From contig JADCRB010000068.1 of NCBI GenBank assembly GCA_021464245.1, positions 2,538,797 through 2,602,796 of the forward strand: a stretch of DNA of 64,000 nt. The letters are read 5' to 3'. Within the stretch, counting starts at the first letter, position 1, and every line of letters starts with the position of its first letter. The notes under the pieces are model-generated. The model saw only the letters and a list, made by a program, of their open reading frames with translations, did no database searches and was not told the origin of the DNA. Position numbers and translations under genes: made by a program. Source of the stretch: Carallia brachiata (taxonomy: Eukaryota > Streptophyta > Magnoliopsida > Malpighiales > Rhizophoraceae). This document shows, piece by piece, positions 37,684 through 51,400 of this stretch.

Positions 37684-37819
37684 TAAATTTTACCTTGAAC
37701 TGATTGTTGCGGTTCAAGAAAAATAAATAATATAACCCAACCATCAAACCACTTCAATTGGTGTATCGGTTTTCTTCCAATTTTGTTTTTTTTTTAATGA
37801 ATGGGGCATTTTTTTATGC

Positions 37820-38311
37820 CAAAATTTTAAATTGGTATTTAACATTTTGGTTAAAATTCGATTATGGACACAATGTTTGTTTTTGATAAAATTAGTCCTC
37901 ATCATTTTGGTTAAGGTCTAATTATGCACACAATATTTTTTTTTTTTATAAAATTAGTTCTCAACATTTTTACTGTTGAATAATTCAATACTTTTTTATT
38001 ATCTGATTATTTAATTTACCAAAAAATATCTGTTAGACCACCTCCTTGCAAGATGTAATGTTATTAAAAATATGATACAAGAAGGTGGTCTAACAGATGA
38101 TATATTTCTTAATAAATTAAACAGTTAAATAATAGAAAAATACTCGATTATTATACAATAAAAATGTTAGGAACTAATTTTATCAAACAAAAATATTGTG
38201 TCTATAATTAGATTTTAGCCAAAATATTGAGGACTAATTTTTTTAAAATAAATATTATATTTATAATTAAATTTTAAATCAAACGTTAGACGTTAATTTA
38301 AAGTTTTAATC
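37820..38311. mobile_element. Foldback MITE of about 490 bp
   Basis: Almost the whole unit is an inverted repeat. The inner arms CTGTTAGACCACCTCCTTG (38030-38048) and CAAGAAGGTGGTCTAACAG (38078-38096) match with one mismatch across a 29-base loop. The arms continue outwards through TTTTGGTTAAAATTCGATTATG on the left and its counterpart on the right to the terminal AAATTTTAAATTGG-like ends. There is no coding capacity. The element class is uncertain because the target-site duplication could not be defined. Confidence 0.7.
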
Positions 38312-39275
38312 TTTTTTTTTTTAATAATAAAAACGTTGTGGAGCAATGGAGAAGGGACTTGTGAGAGCGGTTGATGTGAGGCTCATGGGTACTTTAGGAA
38401 ATTAATTAGAAACTCGGGGGAACTTGTGTCTTTTCTGGACGTTTGCAACAGTCACATGCGGACTGCACCAGCGTGACAACCTCTATCGATTTCATTCAAA
38501 TTTCAAACATTTTTTTCTTTTGTCTTTAAAATGAGAAAGGGGTTTAATGTTCTAACAATCCTGTAAGCCATTATTACTCCCATCTCTAAGATCTGCTAAA
38601 AATTGTGATGGTTGCGATATATTTAATATCAGAGTAAATATAAGTTTAATTTCACTCAATATCTTAACAAAAATTAAATTTAAAATTTTTAAATTGACAG
38701 TTTTTAACACTTATTATTAAACTATAGCAAGCATCGTTGTTCAAACATTTTATTCCGACAGGCTACAGCCGAAGCCCATGGGACCTGGGCTTCAAGATAC
38801 AATATTGGGCTTTGACCATTGGCTTTTGACTCAGACCCAAGAAGATTGTACGCCTTGAAGCCAACACTTTGTCAGATTCATAATTGAGAACAGAATCATC
38901 TAAGCATGCGGCTGTGTGGCATGGTGGTGGGCAGCTATGCCCTTATCTAGTTCAGTTGTGGTCGTTCTGGTCCAACCATATTCTTATATGGTCACATTGA
39001 TAGTAAAATTATATTCAGATAATATTAAATTTGTGTAATAAAATATATTTTTTATTTAATTATAAATAAAAAAATAAAAATATATTTTTATATCACTTTT
39101 ATTATTATAATTATATAAAATATACTACTTATTTTTTAAAATCTAAATCTACAAAACGTTTGACCTATTGACATACAATTTTACTGATTCTTAAAATAGC
39201 ACTTCCACTCTCGCATTATATCATCACTTGAAAGACAAAAGCAATCTCTCATATACTATCCAAGATTTTCCCTCC

Positions 39276-40941
<1,666 letters not shown>

Positions 40942-42464
40942 GCTTTGATTGTCAAGTCAATCCTCTCCAAATTTCTTGTCGGGGATGTAACGATATTGGT
41001 ATGTTAACAGCATTGCCTAAACAACGTTTGCCATAGAACTACATTATGTTTGTCAAAAGAAGCTCATGATCCTCGAACATTTATTGTTATTCTTTGAACA
41101 TTTATTGTTATTCTTTGTACCCATTCTCTTATCAAATCTTTCTGATTTATGCTACACCAAGTATTCTAGAGCTAGAGTAGCGTATAAACATGTCATAAAA
41201 GGTTAAAGAGGACAAAAGATTCTTAAAGTGTTAACTCGACTGTTGATTAGGTTGTTAAACAGTTTAAGGAGAGCTTATATTCTCAAGACTAAGTGTGCAA
41301 CTTTCTGAGTACTCCATCTAATTTGTTATTCTTAGATATTTCTCATTAATGCAATTATCTATGTTTATGTCAAAAAAAAAAAAAAAAAAAGGACTAGCAT
41401 ATGTAACATAAAAAAAAGTGCCTTCCTCTATTATCCGTAGTTCTGCTAGAGGAACTTAAACAGGGTATATGTGTGAGATAAAGACCGTATGCTCTATCAA
41501 TTTGGCACCATTGGGTTGGATTAACCCATCTGTTCCCTTTTACTTATTGAAATTTTTTAATTTATAATTAGTGAAAATCAGAATTCACGCCTTCTCAGAA
41601 CTATTGAGTCTTGGAGCTGCCAACCCAACAAAATTAAACTTTGAATTATGCCAACCGACTTGTCCTCAATTGTGCTGCTTCTGCCACACATTCTAGTTTT
41701 ACGTTTTCATCAGTCCTTTTCTTTCAAATATTAATCTTTCAGTTTGTTCTATTCAGTGTAACGCTAGCTCTGTCAAAAGTTTTACATGGGTTAATGTCAA
41801 AAAAAAAAAAAGTTTTAAATGGGTAATCTTTAAAACATTTTATGGTTAAAGCACATACCCTAAAGTTATGATGGGATACTGTATATCTCTTTTAAGCACT
41901 GCAAATTTCTTTTTTGGATAAAGATTAAGTGTTAGAGGTGATGTCTGAACAATGTTTCAAAATAAATTATATTGAATTTTTTAGAAAAATTTTTTTAAGG
42001 AAAAATAATATACATTATATAAGATTTATATTTTAAATTATAAAATAATATTTATCTAATTTTAAATTTTAAATTTATAATTTTTTATTCCATATTTTGT
42101 TAATATAATTACCCAAAAAAATGTTCCGGGCTCTCTGTCCGGTGCTAAAACTGCACTCTTTCTTTTTCGCGGATAACTTTCTGCCAGTGCAATTGTCGGA
42201 TCCTCCTATAAGCTGTCAGTAGCGGTAAGTTTCTCGATCAGATTGTTTAATTGGGGTCGTTGGGCTGATCCTTTTAGTAAGAATTAATAAACCACACTTA
42301 TTGTACAAATTATAATTCTTTATGGTGTGTTTGGTATGTAAATTGAATAATATGATATATAATAGTATATGTTAATATAATATAAAAATAAATAATTCTC
42401 TCTCTTTTTTTTTTTTTTAGCACTTCTAAAAGAATAAATAATTTATTACAAAGGCCTCTCTAGC
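40942..42464. other. Intergenic DNA
   Basis: The 3' flank of the petC copy comes first, with a 21-base tandem duplication (TTTGAACATTTATTGTTATTC) at about 41074-41117. Poly-A runs at 41371-41389 and 41799-41810 and an AT-rich block at 41940-42120 follow. No exon is recognised; this is mostly ordinary AT-rich spacer and the 3' flank of the minus-strand gene at 42465. Confidence 0.5.
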
Positions 42465-44107
42465 CTAAAGTCCAGCACCAAAATTTAACAAAAGATCCAA
42501 AATCAGGGGCAAAACGGGAAACCCGAGAATGATGGACCGGTACGAGGTTGATAGTGGGCTTGAAGATGATTGGGCCTTTTCGAACTGGAGGGAGTCCACC
42601 GCCAACGGCATGTTCTCTTGGTCTGGGCTGCACTTGGCTTCATTGGGAGGGTGCAGACTGTACATGTTGGCCCGCAGCACGGCGGAGACGGTAGGTATGT
42701 ACGCAGTTTTGTTGCGTGCGAGCAGCCACGTTAGACCCATGAGCTGGCAGTCCCGGTTCAACATCTTGCTTGCCCTGTCGTCTCCCCCGGCGCGTCCGCT
42801 CTTCTTCCCATCAATTGTCTTGTTTCCCTTAAGCTGTTAAAATAAATAAATTTCAAATCTTGGTGAGAAACTAAATTGTTTGCAACTTTTAACGAATGTT
42901 TTTTTTTTTTTTTGCCTTTTGTGCTTTAATCGACTCTGTCAAAACTTTTCTGTTTACAATTCTAGTAATAATTGAGCTAATAATGGTGTTAGATACTCTT
43001 AAATAAGCCAAAAGGAGGCCTCCAACACAGCCCAGATCCCAAACCCCACAAGGCCACAAGTGTGTGGGTGACTTTACTCATTTCATTTTCACACCTCTGC
43101 CTCTACCCACTTAATATTCATGGGCAATTGTCAAATATTGCAAGACCCAGACATAATAATGATTATAGGACGAATTTTCAATCTTCAATCTTTACACAAA
43201 TTTTCAGAGTTCAAAATCCTCCAACCTCATTCTTAAGAACCAAAACAGGGGAGAATTATTTGACTGTAACAAGGGCTTGTTTCTACTAAAATGCATATCA
43301 GAAAATCAAGAAGAGAAGCCTAATCGCAAGCAAGATTGCATCGCCAGAACTCCCACAGTGTTCCCAAGCAAATGGAATGGGTCAGCAGGGTCAAGTAATT
43401 TCAATTTTCAGATAAATTACTGAACTAACAAAGAAAAAAAAAATTTCTTTGGAGACCCGATAACCAATCCAATAAATGCAAATGCAAATCCTGATACGTT
43501 TGAACCAAACACAACTAATAAATGCGATTCCTCAAAAACTGACCTTTTGGAGTGCACCGAGGCACGTAGTACAACCTGCGTACGAGGACTTTTTGCAATT
43601 ATTCTCCAAATTTCTCACGGCGGCAGTGGGCGTGGCATTATTATGAATCCCATAGCTGATATTGAAAGCTGCAGGGCAACTCAGGGAGGTAATCTGGTGG
43701 AGCCTAATCCCACAAAAGCACAATACGGCGTCGCAGCTGGCATTGGTTTGCGGAATCTTCACGTTCTTGAGCTGGAGCGCGGTTTGCAGCGAGTTCACAC
43801 ATTTCTGCGAGTCTTCCGGCAACATGGGGAGGTCGGGCTCCGCCGATGCAGGAGCCGGAGCAGGGACTTGGAGGGCGGACCTGGCGTGGGCAGCAAAGAG
43901 CCACGCGGCCAGTACCGGGCAGCACCGTCTGCGGTCCAGGTCCTGACCGCAGGCGTCGTTGACTCCGCCGAAGAGCTCCTCCGAGAGGTCCAACCGGCAG
44001 TTCTGGTACTCCGTTTGGACAGGGTCGGCTAGCAAACCGGCGAAACAGTGGATGACCAAGTACGAGAAAGAAATGATTGAGACAAAAGCGCGTGTCTGCG
44101 ATAGCAT
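42465..44107 (-). CDS. Uncharacterised GPI-anchored protein, At4g28100-like, two exons
   Basis: Exon 1 is 43544-44107 and exon 2 is 42465-42833, joined in phase 0 by a GT-AG intron (42834-43543), giving 310 residues. The start at 44107 is chosen because the upstream in-frame start is not an ATG and a signal peptide follows directly (hydrophobic SIISFSYLVIHCFAG). After it come a Cys-containing first module (CRLDLSEELFGGVNDACG...RRCCPVLAAWL), a Pro/Ala linker, and the conserved Cys-rich second module (LPMLPEDSQKCVNSLQ, CDAVLCFCGIRLHQI, CPAAFNI, NCKKSSYAGC). Exon 2 continues NRDCQLMGLTWLLARNKTAY and CSPDQENMPLAVDSLQF. The C-terminus is a hydrophobic GPI-attachment signal (SIILGFPVLPLILDLLLNF). 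The protein is expected on the outer face of the plasma membrane; its function is unknown. No defect is seen. Confidence 0.9.
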
Positions 44108-46685
44108 CTTCTTGTTTTTCAAGTGAATCAAGAAGTGGGTTTTTCTTTTTGCGCCTTGGTAATGTTAATCAAGATTCTTGCAAGTGTTTTTTTGAGTGCA
44201 GCAGGGAAAAGTTTAGATATTGAAAAGCTATGACTTTATCTAAGGAAGGAGACTGATCTGGAGTGAGTAAAAGAGAGCAAAGCCATGGGCTTGGCTTTGA
44301 ATCTTGCTTTTATGGAAACTTTATTATGGAGAACAACAAGGGGTGGTTACTTTTGCATTTCTTGAAAAATTATTGGTTGATGATAAAGAAGAAATGGAAA
44401 GGAGATTCAGGAGATTATTCAAAAGTAAAAATGATGGCAATGGGTTTTGGTACCTTGTTGTCTGGTCTGAAAGGTATGGCAGTATGGAAAGGCCAAGAAC
44501 AAAAGAAAGGAACTTGAGGAAGCAATGCAGAATAACCAACTCAAGAGAAAAGATGGAATAATATAATCAAGTGGTGGGGAGTTTGCAGAAATAAGTGTAT
44601 GATTAGTTTAGTTTCTGTCACTTTATCTCTTGTGAACCCAATAATCTGATTGTCTGTAAATGAGATGCCACACTACGGATTTATCATCACAGAAAAAAGG
44701 CAAAGATCTCTCAATTGGCGCAATGGCAGTGATTTTAAAAGAAGAAAAAAAAGTTAATATTCGATAATTTTTATTTTGAAATTTATATTTAGTTAAAACG
44801 GTAGTTGATATTTTTAAAATGAATATTAATATTTTTAAAATATTTGTTATTTTTATATTATAAAAATATCAATTATTATTTTAAAAATAATAGTTACAAT
44901 TTTATCTAAAATATTTTTTAAAAAAAATTTGAGGCATGTACAGATACTCTTAAATAAAAAAATGTACATGGGTTGGTTACTGTGAATGTGAGTGCCAAGT
45001 CACGCTCCACGTTTCTCGAGAAAAGTAATCACTCGTCGATAAATACAGAAAAATTATAAGACAAGAAGATTTGTGTTTAAGAAATTATCTGAATATAATT
45101 ATATTATTATTTTTTAAAATACATCTATACTTTATTTGTTATAAAAATTAAAAATATAATTATAAAAAATATAAAACGTAAATACATTTAGACAAAATGT
45201 CAAATGTCAATCCTTTGATGCTCTAATGATACTCTAATAAATAAGGAAAATGTTATGGGCATATGATTTTTTTCTACTGTCTCTACACAATTTTTTTTGT
45301 GTAACTACACGCGTGTTTTGTGCAATCACAACGATAAAAAGTGATACAAAAAGTATTACTATTTTTTGTTGCACATTTTTTTATTTATAGTTACAAAAAA
45401 AATGCTCGCAGTTACACACAAAAAAAATGCGTATAGACGTAATAGGAAAAAATTATATGCCCATATAATGGAACCCAATAAATAAATGGGTATAATATTG
45501 TTGCAGCAAGTTCACTACAGTAAATTTTTACTGATTATCTTTATAAATATAATTTTATAATTTTATATTTATTTATCTTATTTTTTATTTTAAATAATTC
45601 TATTTGTTATATAGTATGAGAATTTTTATTTTGAATTTATTTTTTAAACGTATATAATTTATTCGTAATTTTATATTATAAAATAAATAAAATTCACTTA
45701 AATAAAAAAATTAAAAATAACATTGAAATAATATTAGACTATAAATTAATTTTATTTATATAAAAAAATAAAATTAATAAATATTTATAATATAAGATAA
45801 TAAATAAATTATACTTATAAATAAATATTAGTCAAATTATTCTTTTTGGTTGCTTTTGTTGTGTCCACGGCATCTTTTATTCAACTTTATAAAATTTGAA
45901 AGATTTAAAGGTGGGGTAGCATTGCCTCGTCGAGCAACAGAAAAGATTCGTTTGGATTGGCCGGCGGAGAGAGAGAGAGAGAGAGGGGGGGGGGGGTGGG
46001 GGGAGACAAAAAGAGAGCGCGAGAATGGAAAAGGCAAAAGGGTGCTGGATAAAAAAGGCTGTGAGTACTCTGGTGATTTGGCAGATTCCGGTGTTTTTTT
46101 TTTTTTTTTGTGTTTTTTACCTTATTGCTCACTTCTCACCCCAGCTTGCTGGTTGCCACTGTTACTTTTTCCAAATCCAAACACAAATATGTAGATATCC
46201 CGTAATAGATTGCAGAGGTAGTGGATCCCGGTGGAAGCAATTGATGCCAGTTGGACCGCCAAACATCAGGCTGTGGAATATCTCGTGGCTAAGGTCCTAA
46301 CGATAATGATTTTTACCATAACAACCGATTAATTTAAAAATAAACTTTATGTTGTTGTCGCTTAATTAAAGTTTTATCAATTTCATTTTTTTTCTTTCGG
46401 CAAACTCTCTGAAATAATTTTTAGTAAGATTTTCATGATCTACTAACTGATTGACTCCCTCGGAGGAGGGAAAAATGCTTTGGATAATTCCATTAAAACA
46501 GAATTACTGAGACCCTTGAATCATACACATCTTAATTATGCAGGTCGAATCCAGATGTTATCTAACATTATTTTTTCAATCCGAAGATAGTGGAGATTTG
46601 AACTTTAAATTTAAAATTTAAAATTTAGATTACTCTACCACAATATCAGTTTAATGTGCTGGTCTATGCATCGTCTTCTCTGTAG
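44108..46685. other. Intergenic DNA
   Basis: Upstream flank of the GPI-protein gene, then AT-rich DNA with a MITE (45254-45464), an AT-rich foldback at about 45650-45830, and a GA tract followed by a G run (45968-46002). ORFs here are short and of low complexity; no gene is recognised. Confidence 0.5.
45254..45464. mobile_element. Short MITE with TATGGGCATAT termini
   Basis: The terminal inverted repeats are TATGGGCATATGATTTTTTT on the left and, read on the other strand, TATGGGCATATAATTTTTTC on the right. Inner segments around TTTTTTTTGTGTAACT and AGTTACACACAAAAAAAA also pair. The flanks suggest at most a 2-3 base target duplication (TA or TTA), as in Mariner/Stowaway-like or Harbinger/Tourist-like MITEs, but this is not decisive. 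A relative lies at 14763-14955. Confidence 0.65.
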
Positions 46686-47540
46686 CATAGTTTTAAAAAC
46701 CGGACCGGTTATTGAACTGGTAATAAGACTGGGTTAGTGGTTTAGTGGTCCAACCGGAAAACCAGCGGTTGAACCGGCGAGTCAATTCTGATTTGATAAA
46801 ATAATAATTAATACTTATAATTTTTTATTTTTTAATAACAAATAATGAGTATAATTATAAAAAATAAAATATGACTCTACTTAAATTTAAAATAAAATTA
46901 AAATACAAGATATTTATGATAATTTTTTAATTAAATAAATTAATAAAGTATAAATATCAATTAAAATTTTGATAAAAATTCTTGAAAAATTATTTTTCAG
47001 TGTAAATTGTAACATATTACTTAATATATGAAGTTATGAACAACGTTAAATTATTATATACAGAAAAATATATAGTGAAAAGTAAAAAATTCTTAAATTG
47101 TACAAGAAAATACTATATATATTGTTTAGTATTATGAAAATATTATTTTTATCATTCACACAATAAAAAGATAAAAATATAATAAATTTTAGTATGTAAA
47201 TATTATGTAAATATTATTGTTGATGTAATAAAAAGTAAAAAATATATATATAATTTTTACTGTACAAATACTGTTTATTATTAAAAAATATTATTTTTAC
47301 TGTTTACACAATAAACAATGAAAAAAATAATTTTTTATTATTTAATTGTCTCAATTACTGTTATTTTTTACTGTTTATTATTAAAAAAATATTATTTTTA
47401 CTGTTTGTATAGTAAAAAGTAAAAAAAATTTTATTACTTAATTGACCCGGTAATTATTTATGTGAACCGGCCCGGCCCAGTGCCCGGGTCACCGGGCCGC
47501 CGGTCCGACCAGCCGGGCTGGGCCGGGTTTAAAAACAATG
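46686..47540. mobile_element. hAT-type non-autonomous element A
   Basis: Bounded by the 8-bp target-site duplication CTCTGTAG at 46678-46685 and 47541-47548, the size expected for hAT transposons. The termini are inverted: the left reads CATAGTTTTAAAAACCGG and the right, on the other strand, reads CATTGTTTTTAAACCCGG. The edges are GC-rich with ACCGG/CCGGT motifs, the 700-base core is extremely AT-rich, and no transposase frame exists. The element at 47584-48431 is almost the same sequence in the same orientation. Confidence 0.85.
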
Positions 47541-47583
47541 CTCTGTAGTACTGCGCCACTCTAAAAAATGTAAAATTCTTGAT

Positions 47584-48431
47584 CATAGTTTTAAAAATCG
47601 GACCGGTTATTGAACCGGTGACAAGACTGAGTTAGTGGTTTAGCGGTCCAACCGAAAAACCGGCGGTTGAACCGGCGGGTCAATTTTGATTTGATAAAAT
47701 AATAATTAATACTTATAATTTTTCATTTTTTAATAACAAATAATGAGTATAACTATAAAAAATAAAATATGACTCTACTTAAATTTAAAATAAAATTAAA
47801 ATATAAGATATTTATGATAATTTTTTAATTAAATAAATTAATAAAGTATAAATATCAATTAAAATTTTGATAAAAATTCTTAAAAAAATTTTTTCAGTGT
47901 AAATTGTAACATATTACTTAATATATGAAGTTATGAACAACGTTAATTATTATATACAGAAAAATATATAGTGAAAAGTAAAAAATTCTTAATTGTACAG
48001 AAAATACTATATAATATTGTTTAGTATTATAAAATTTATTTTATCATTCACACAATAAAAAGAAAAAATATAATAAATTTTAGTATGTAAATATTATGTA
48101 AATATTATTGTTGATGTAATAAAAAGTAAAAAATATATATATAATTTTTACTGTACAAATACTGTTTATTATTAAAAAATATTATTTTTACTGTTTACAC
48201 AATAAACAATGAAAAAAATAATTTTTTATTATTTAATTGTCTCAATTACTGTTCATTTTTTACTGTTTATTATTAAAAAAATATTATTTTTACTGTTTGT
48301 ACAGTAAAAAGTAAAAAAAAATTATTACTTAATTGACCCGGTAATTATTTATGTGAACCGGCCCGGCCCAGTACCCGGGTCACCAGGCCGCCGGTCCGAC
48401 CGACCGGGCTGGGTCGGGTTTAAAAACAATG
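47584..48431. mobile_element. hAT-type non-autonomous element B
   Basis: Bounded by its own 8-bp target-site duplication, TTCTTGAT, at 47576-47583 and 48432-48439. The termini CATAGTTTTAAAAATCGG and (other strand) CATTGTTTTTAAACCCG match element A, and the internal sequence is nearly identical over about 850 bases, with small indels around 47944-48070. Because the flanking duplications differ from those of A, it is a separate insertion and not a tandem copy. No coding capacity. Confidence 0.85.
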
Positions 48432-48439
48432 TTCTTGAT

Positions 48440-51400
48440 CCTCAATGACCCTACTGGCTGTACCTGGCTCCCTGGATTCCCTTGAACGTCAGTGATCTGT
48501 GCACTTCTATATAATTTTTTTGACAAAAATACAATGTTTTTTCAAAATATCTAATTTATGCAAAAATTAATTTAACCAAAGATTTAAGTTATTTTCTTTG
48601 TTGGTAGTATTCTAACATGTTTCTTTCAGTATTAATCTGAGTTCGAGTTTTGCACTGTCACTCTCCCAAATTAAAAGGAAATTTATGTGTGAAGATAGTG
48701 ATAAATTTTAAATACATCAACACTATAATCGAATTTAAGGAAAACTTGCTTTATAACCAACTGTGTTTTGGTGGAAGTCTATCTTATAGAGATGGTTAAA
48801 TAGGGACGGTAACAGTATAAAAATTAATTCCAACTCACAAATTCGAAGATTCATATATTCATAATGAATCTTTTTTTTTTTTTTTGATAAAAAAAAGTTT
48901 TTTTATTTGCTCAATGAATTATAATTTAACTATATGAAGGAAATATTTTTCAAAGACCACATTTTTCAAGAAAACATGTATTTTGCTGTTATTTGGATTT
49001 AACAACTTAAAAATATGTTCGAATAAAATTATTCCAAATCAAACTAAGCAAACTGATAAAAAGAATCGCAAACCCCAAAAAATGGATTCCAAAGATTCAT
49101 TCTGAATCAACCTGATTGCGTACAAGGATTCAACCATGATGAAAAAGAAATGTCTTGACTTCGAAAACATCTCTCCGACATCGTTGAATTCAAGATGGCT
49201 GGATTCGGGCAAGGAGAGAAGGTTTTTGGGCTTGTTCAGGGATTTCGTTTTTTTGGCAGGAGAAATGGGGGCTAAAGGCATAAAGGGTAGTCGCCGGAGG
49301 TTGTGGCCCATCGGAGGCAGCCACCGTCGGTGGCCTAATCTGTGTAACTGTAAAAGGAAGCTGGTGGCTATGGGTTTTGCCTACTCTTCGTTCCTCTCTT
49401 CGATTTCTTTGTTGGTTGAGGAAAAAAAAAAGGATTGCATAAGTTTGTGGAAAACAAATTCCCTTTTTCGTGAAATTAAGATTGATTAATTTTTTATTTT
49501 GTCTTCCAAACACAATAATTTATTGCAAAAAGAAAACCAACCCCTTAATAACTACTGCTAATGCTATCCTAATTTGGAATATTTGTTGGGTAAATGGAGA
49601 AAAGTGAAGGCGATAAACATAACGAAGAAAAGTCATCTGGGCATCAAGTTTTGCCTCTTTCTTTTTTGTTTCATACTAAATTTCTCACAAAACATATATA
49701 GCTACACTTAAAAGAAAATTAGGGTAGACATACAGAAAATTAAATTGTTGAATTATAAAATATATATTTAAATTTTTTAAAAAATAAATAAATTATTAAA
49801 TATTATTAAATTAAGTATATATCCGCCGAATACTCACAAAACTTCCTTACCATATAGTGGGCCTCTAAATTTCTCGAGTAATATCACGTGCAAAATAAAA
49901 ATAATGAAAACCCTCGGTGAGAGAATAATAATAAGAGAAGTATTTTCTTGTGTTCAAAAACAAAGAATAATACTAATAAGAGATGTACTTTGTAATTTTG
50001 TTTAAAGTACAAAACATTAACCAGCCGATCAAGCAAAAACAATTCCAGCACAAAGTCGTCCCTCTGTGGAAGAAGAAGGACTACGATCCCGACTCCCTAT
50101 GTTTTCTTTTGTCTGGTTTTGTTTTTACCTTTACATTTTAGTTGGTTCCTTTAGGATTTGGGCTCCTTTTTTATCTATGATTTCAACATTTGTCCCTGTT
50201 TATTTGTTGATTTGGTTAAAAAGTTAATAAAAAAATAAATAATAGTACAGTAATGATAATATTATAATTAATAAAAAGTAATAGTTAAAAAATTATGAGA
50301 AAAAAATAAAAGATAATTATTTATATTAATAAAAAATAAATAAAAAAATAAAAAAATATTTGTTTTTTTTTTTTTTTTCTTTTAAAAATTGCCAAACACA
50401 CCCTTTGTGATTGAGGAAAAGGAACACACCCTTTGTGATTGAGGAAAAGGAACTATCTTTAGCTTTTCTATGAGTGATCTGTAAATATGTTTGATGTGTA
50501 TCGACAATAATAGAACACGAAAATTTGAACTTTGGTAATTGAGCATGAAAAAGTGGTGGTTCTGGTGAACGAAAAAAGGTGTACTAGTGGCTCCGTGGGT
50601 GTTGGGTTGATCGGCCTCCCCCTCCCACAGACGCAGTGGGTATAGTGATGTGACTCTGGCCTTTTCCTTCTGAAACCACCCCCGCCCCCCGGCCTTTTTT
50701 TTTTTGTATTTTCAGACATTTCGTCTCCAAGCTTTTTGTTTTTCTTCATTCTTCTTTTTTGGGACAACTTTCTTTTTAACAGCCAAATGTTGCATTCCTT
50801 CCAGAGCAATATGTAAAAGGGTCAGTTCATGGATAATTTTATCGGACAGTTTTTGTGAGCATAGCAGAACAAGTAAGGAAACCCAACGCGCAGAACTACA
50901 ACCGGAATACACAATCAAAATATAAAATGATTTTTATTTTTGATTCCAGAAACAGTTGGAGTAGCTGACCTTTTGGGTCCTTGCACCAAGACCCACAAAA
51001 GCCACGGCTCTCATAATTTGGAGCCATGTAGAAGATGACCGCATTATAATGATTTTTTGGTACCTTACATTAGAATGAGAGGGATGTTCCTTCAAAAGAA
51101 AACAAGATAAAAACTCGTATCAGATAATTGATACGTATAAAAATGCTAAAAGATATCTCATTATAAAATTCATAATTTTATGATTCAATTAATTTGAGGT
51201 TTAGTACACCACACATGAAAAACAAGATAAAAAACTTGTATTAAATAATAGGTTCGGACTCAGCCAACTTTATGATGGCATTGTAGCTTTAATTTAATAT
51301 GCGGTCAGATCAGGGGGCCTGCGCAACACGAATCTGTTGCTATGAGTGCAAATTGTGCAATTCCTTTAGCCCATCTAGCTCACTTAGCGTAAAATTATAA

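Noticed and set aside
46686..48431. Tandem duplication as explanation of the two hAT copies
   Set aside because: Each copy has its own distinct 8-bp flanking duplication, which a tandem duplication would not create.
48455..48482. Segment resembling miR160 (CCTGGCTCCCTGGATTCC)
   Set aside because: It differs from the mature miRNA at key positions and no star strand able to pair is found nearby.
49039..49513. Overlapping ORFs on both strands in a GC-richer patch, possible third retroposon copy
   Set aside because: No poly(A) end, leader or flanking duplication like the two retroposons, and no known domain.
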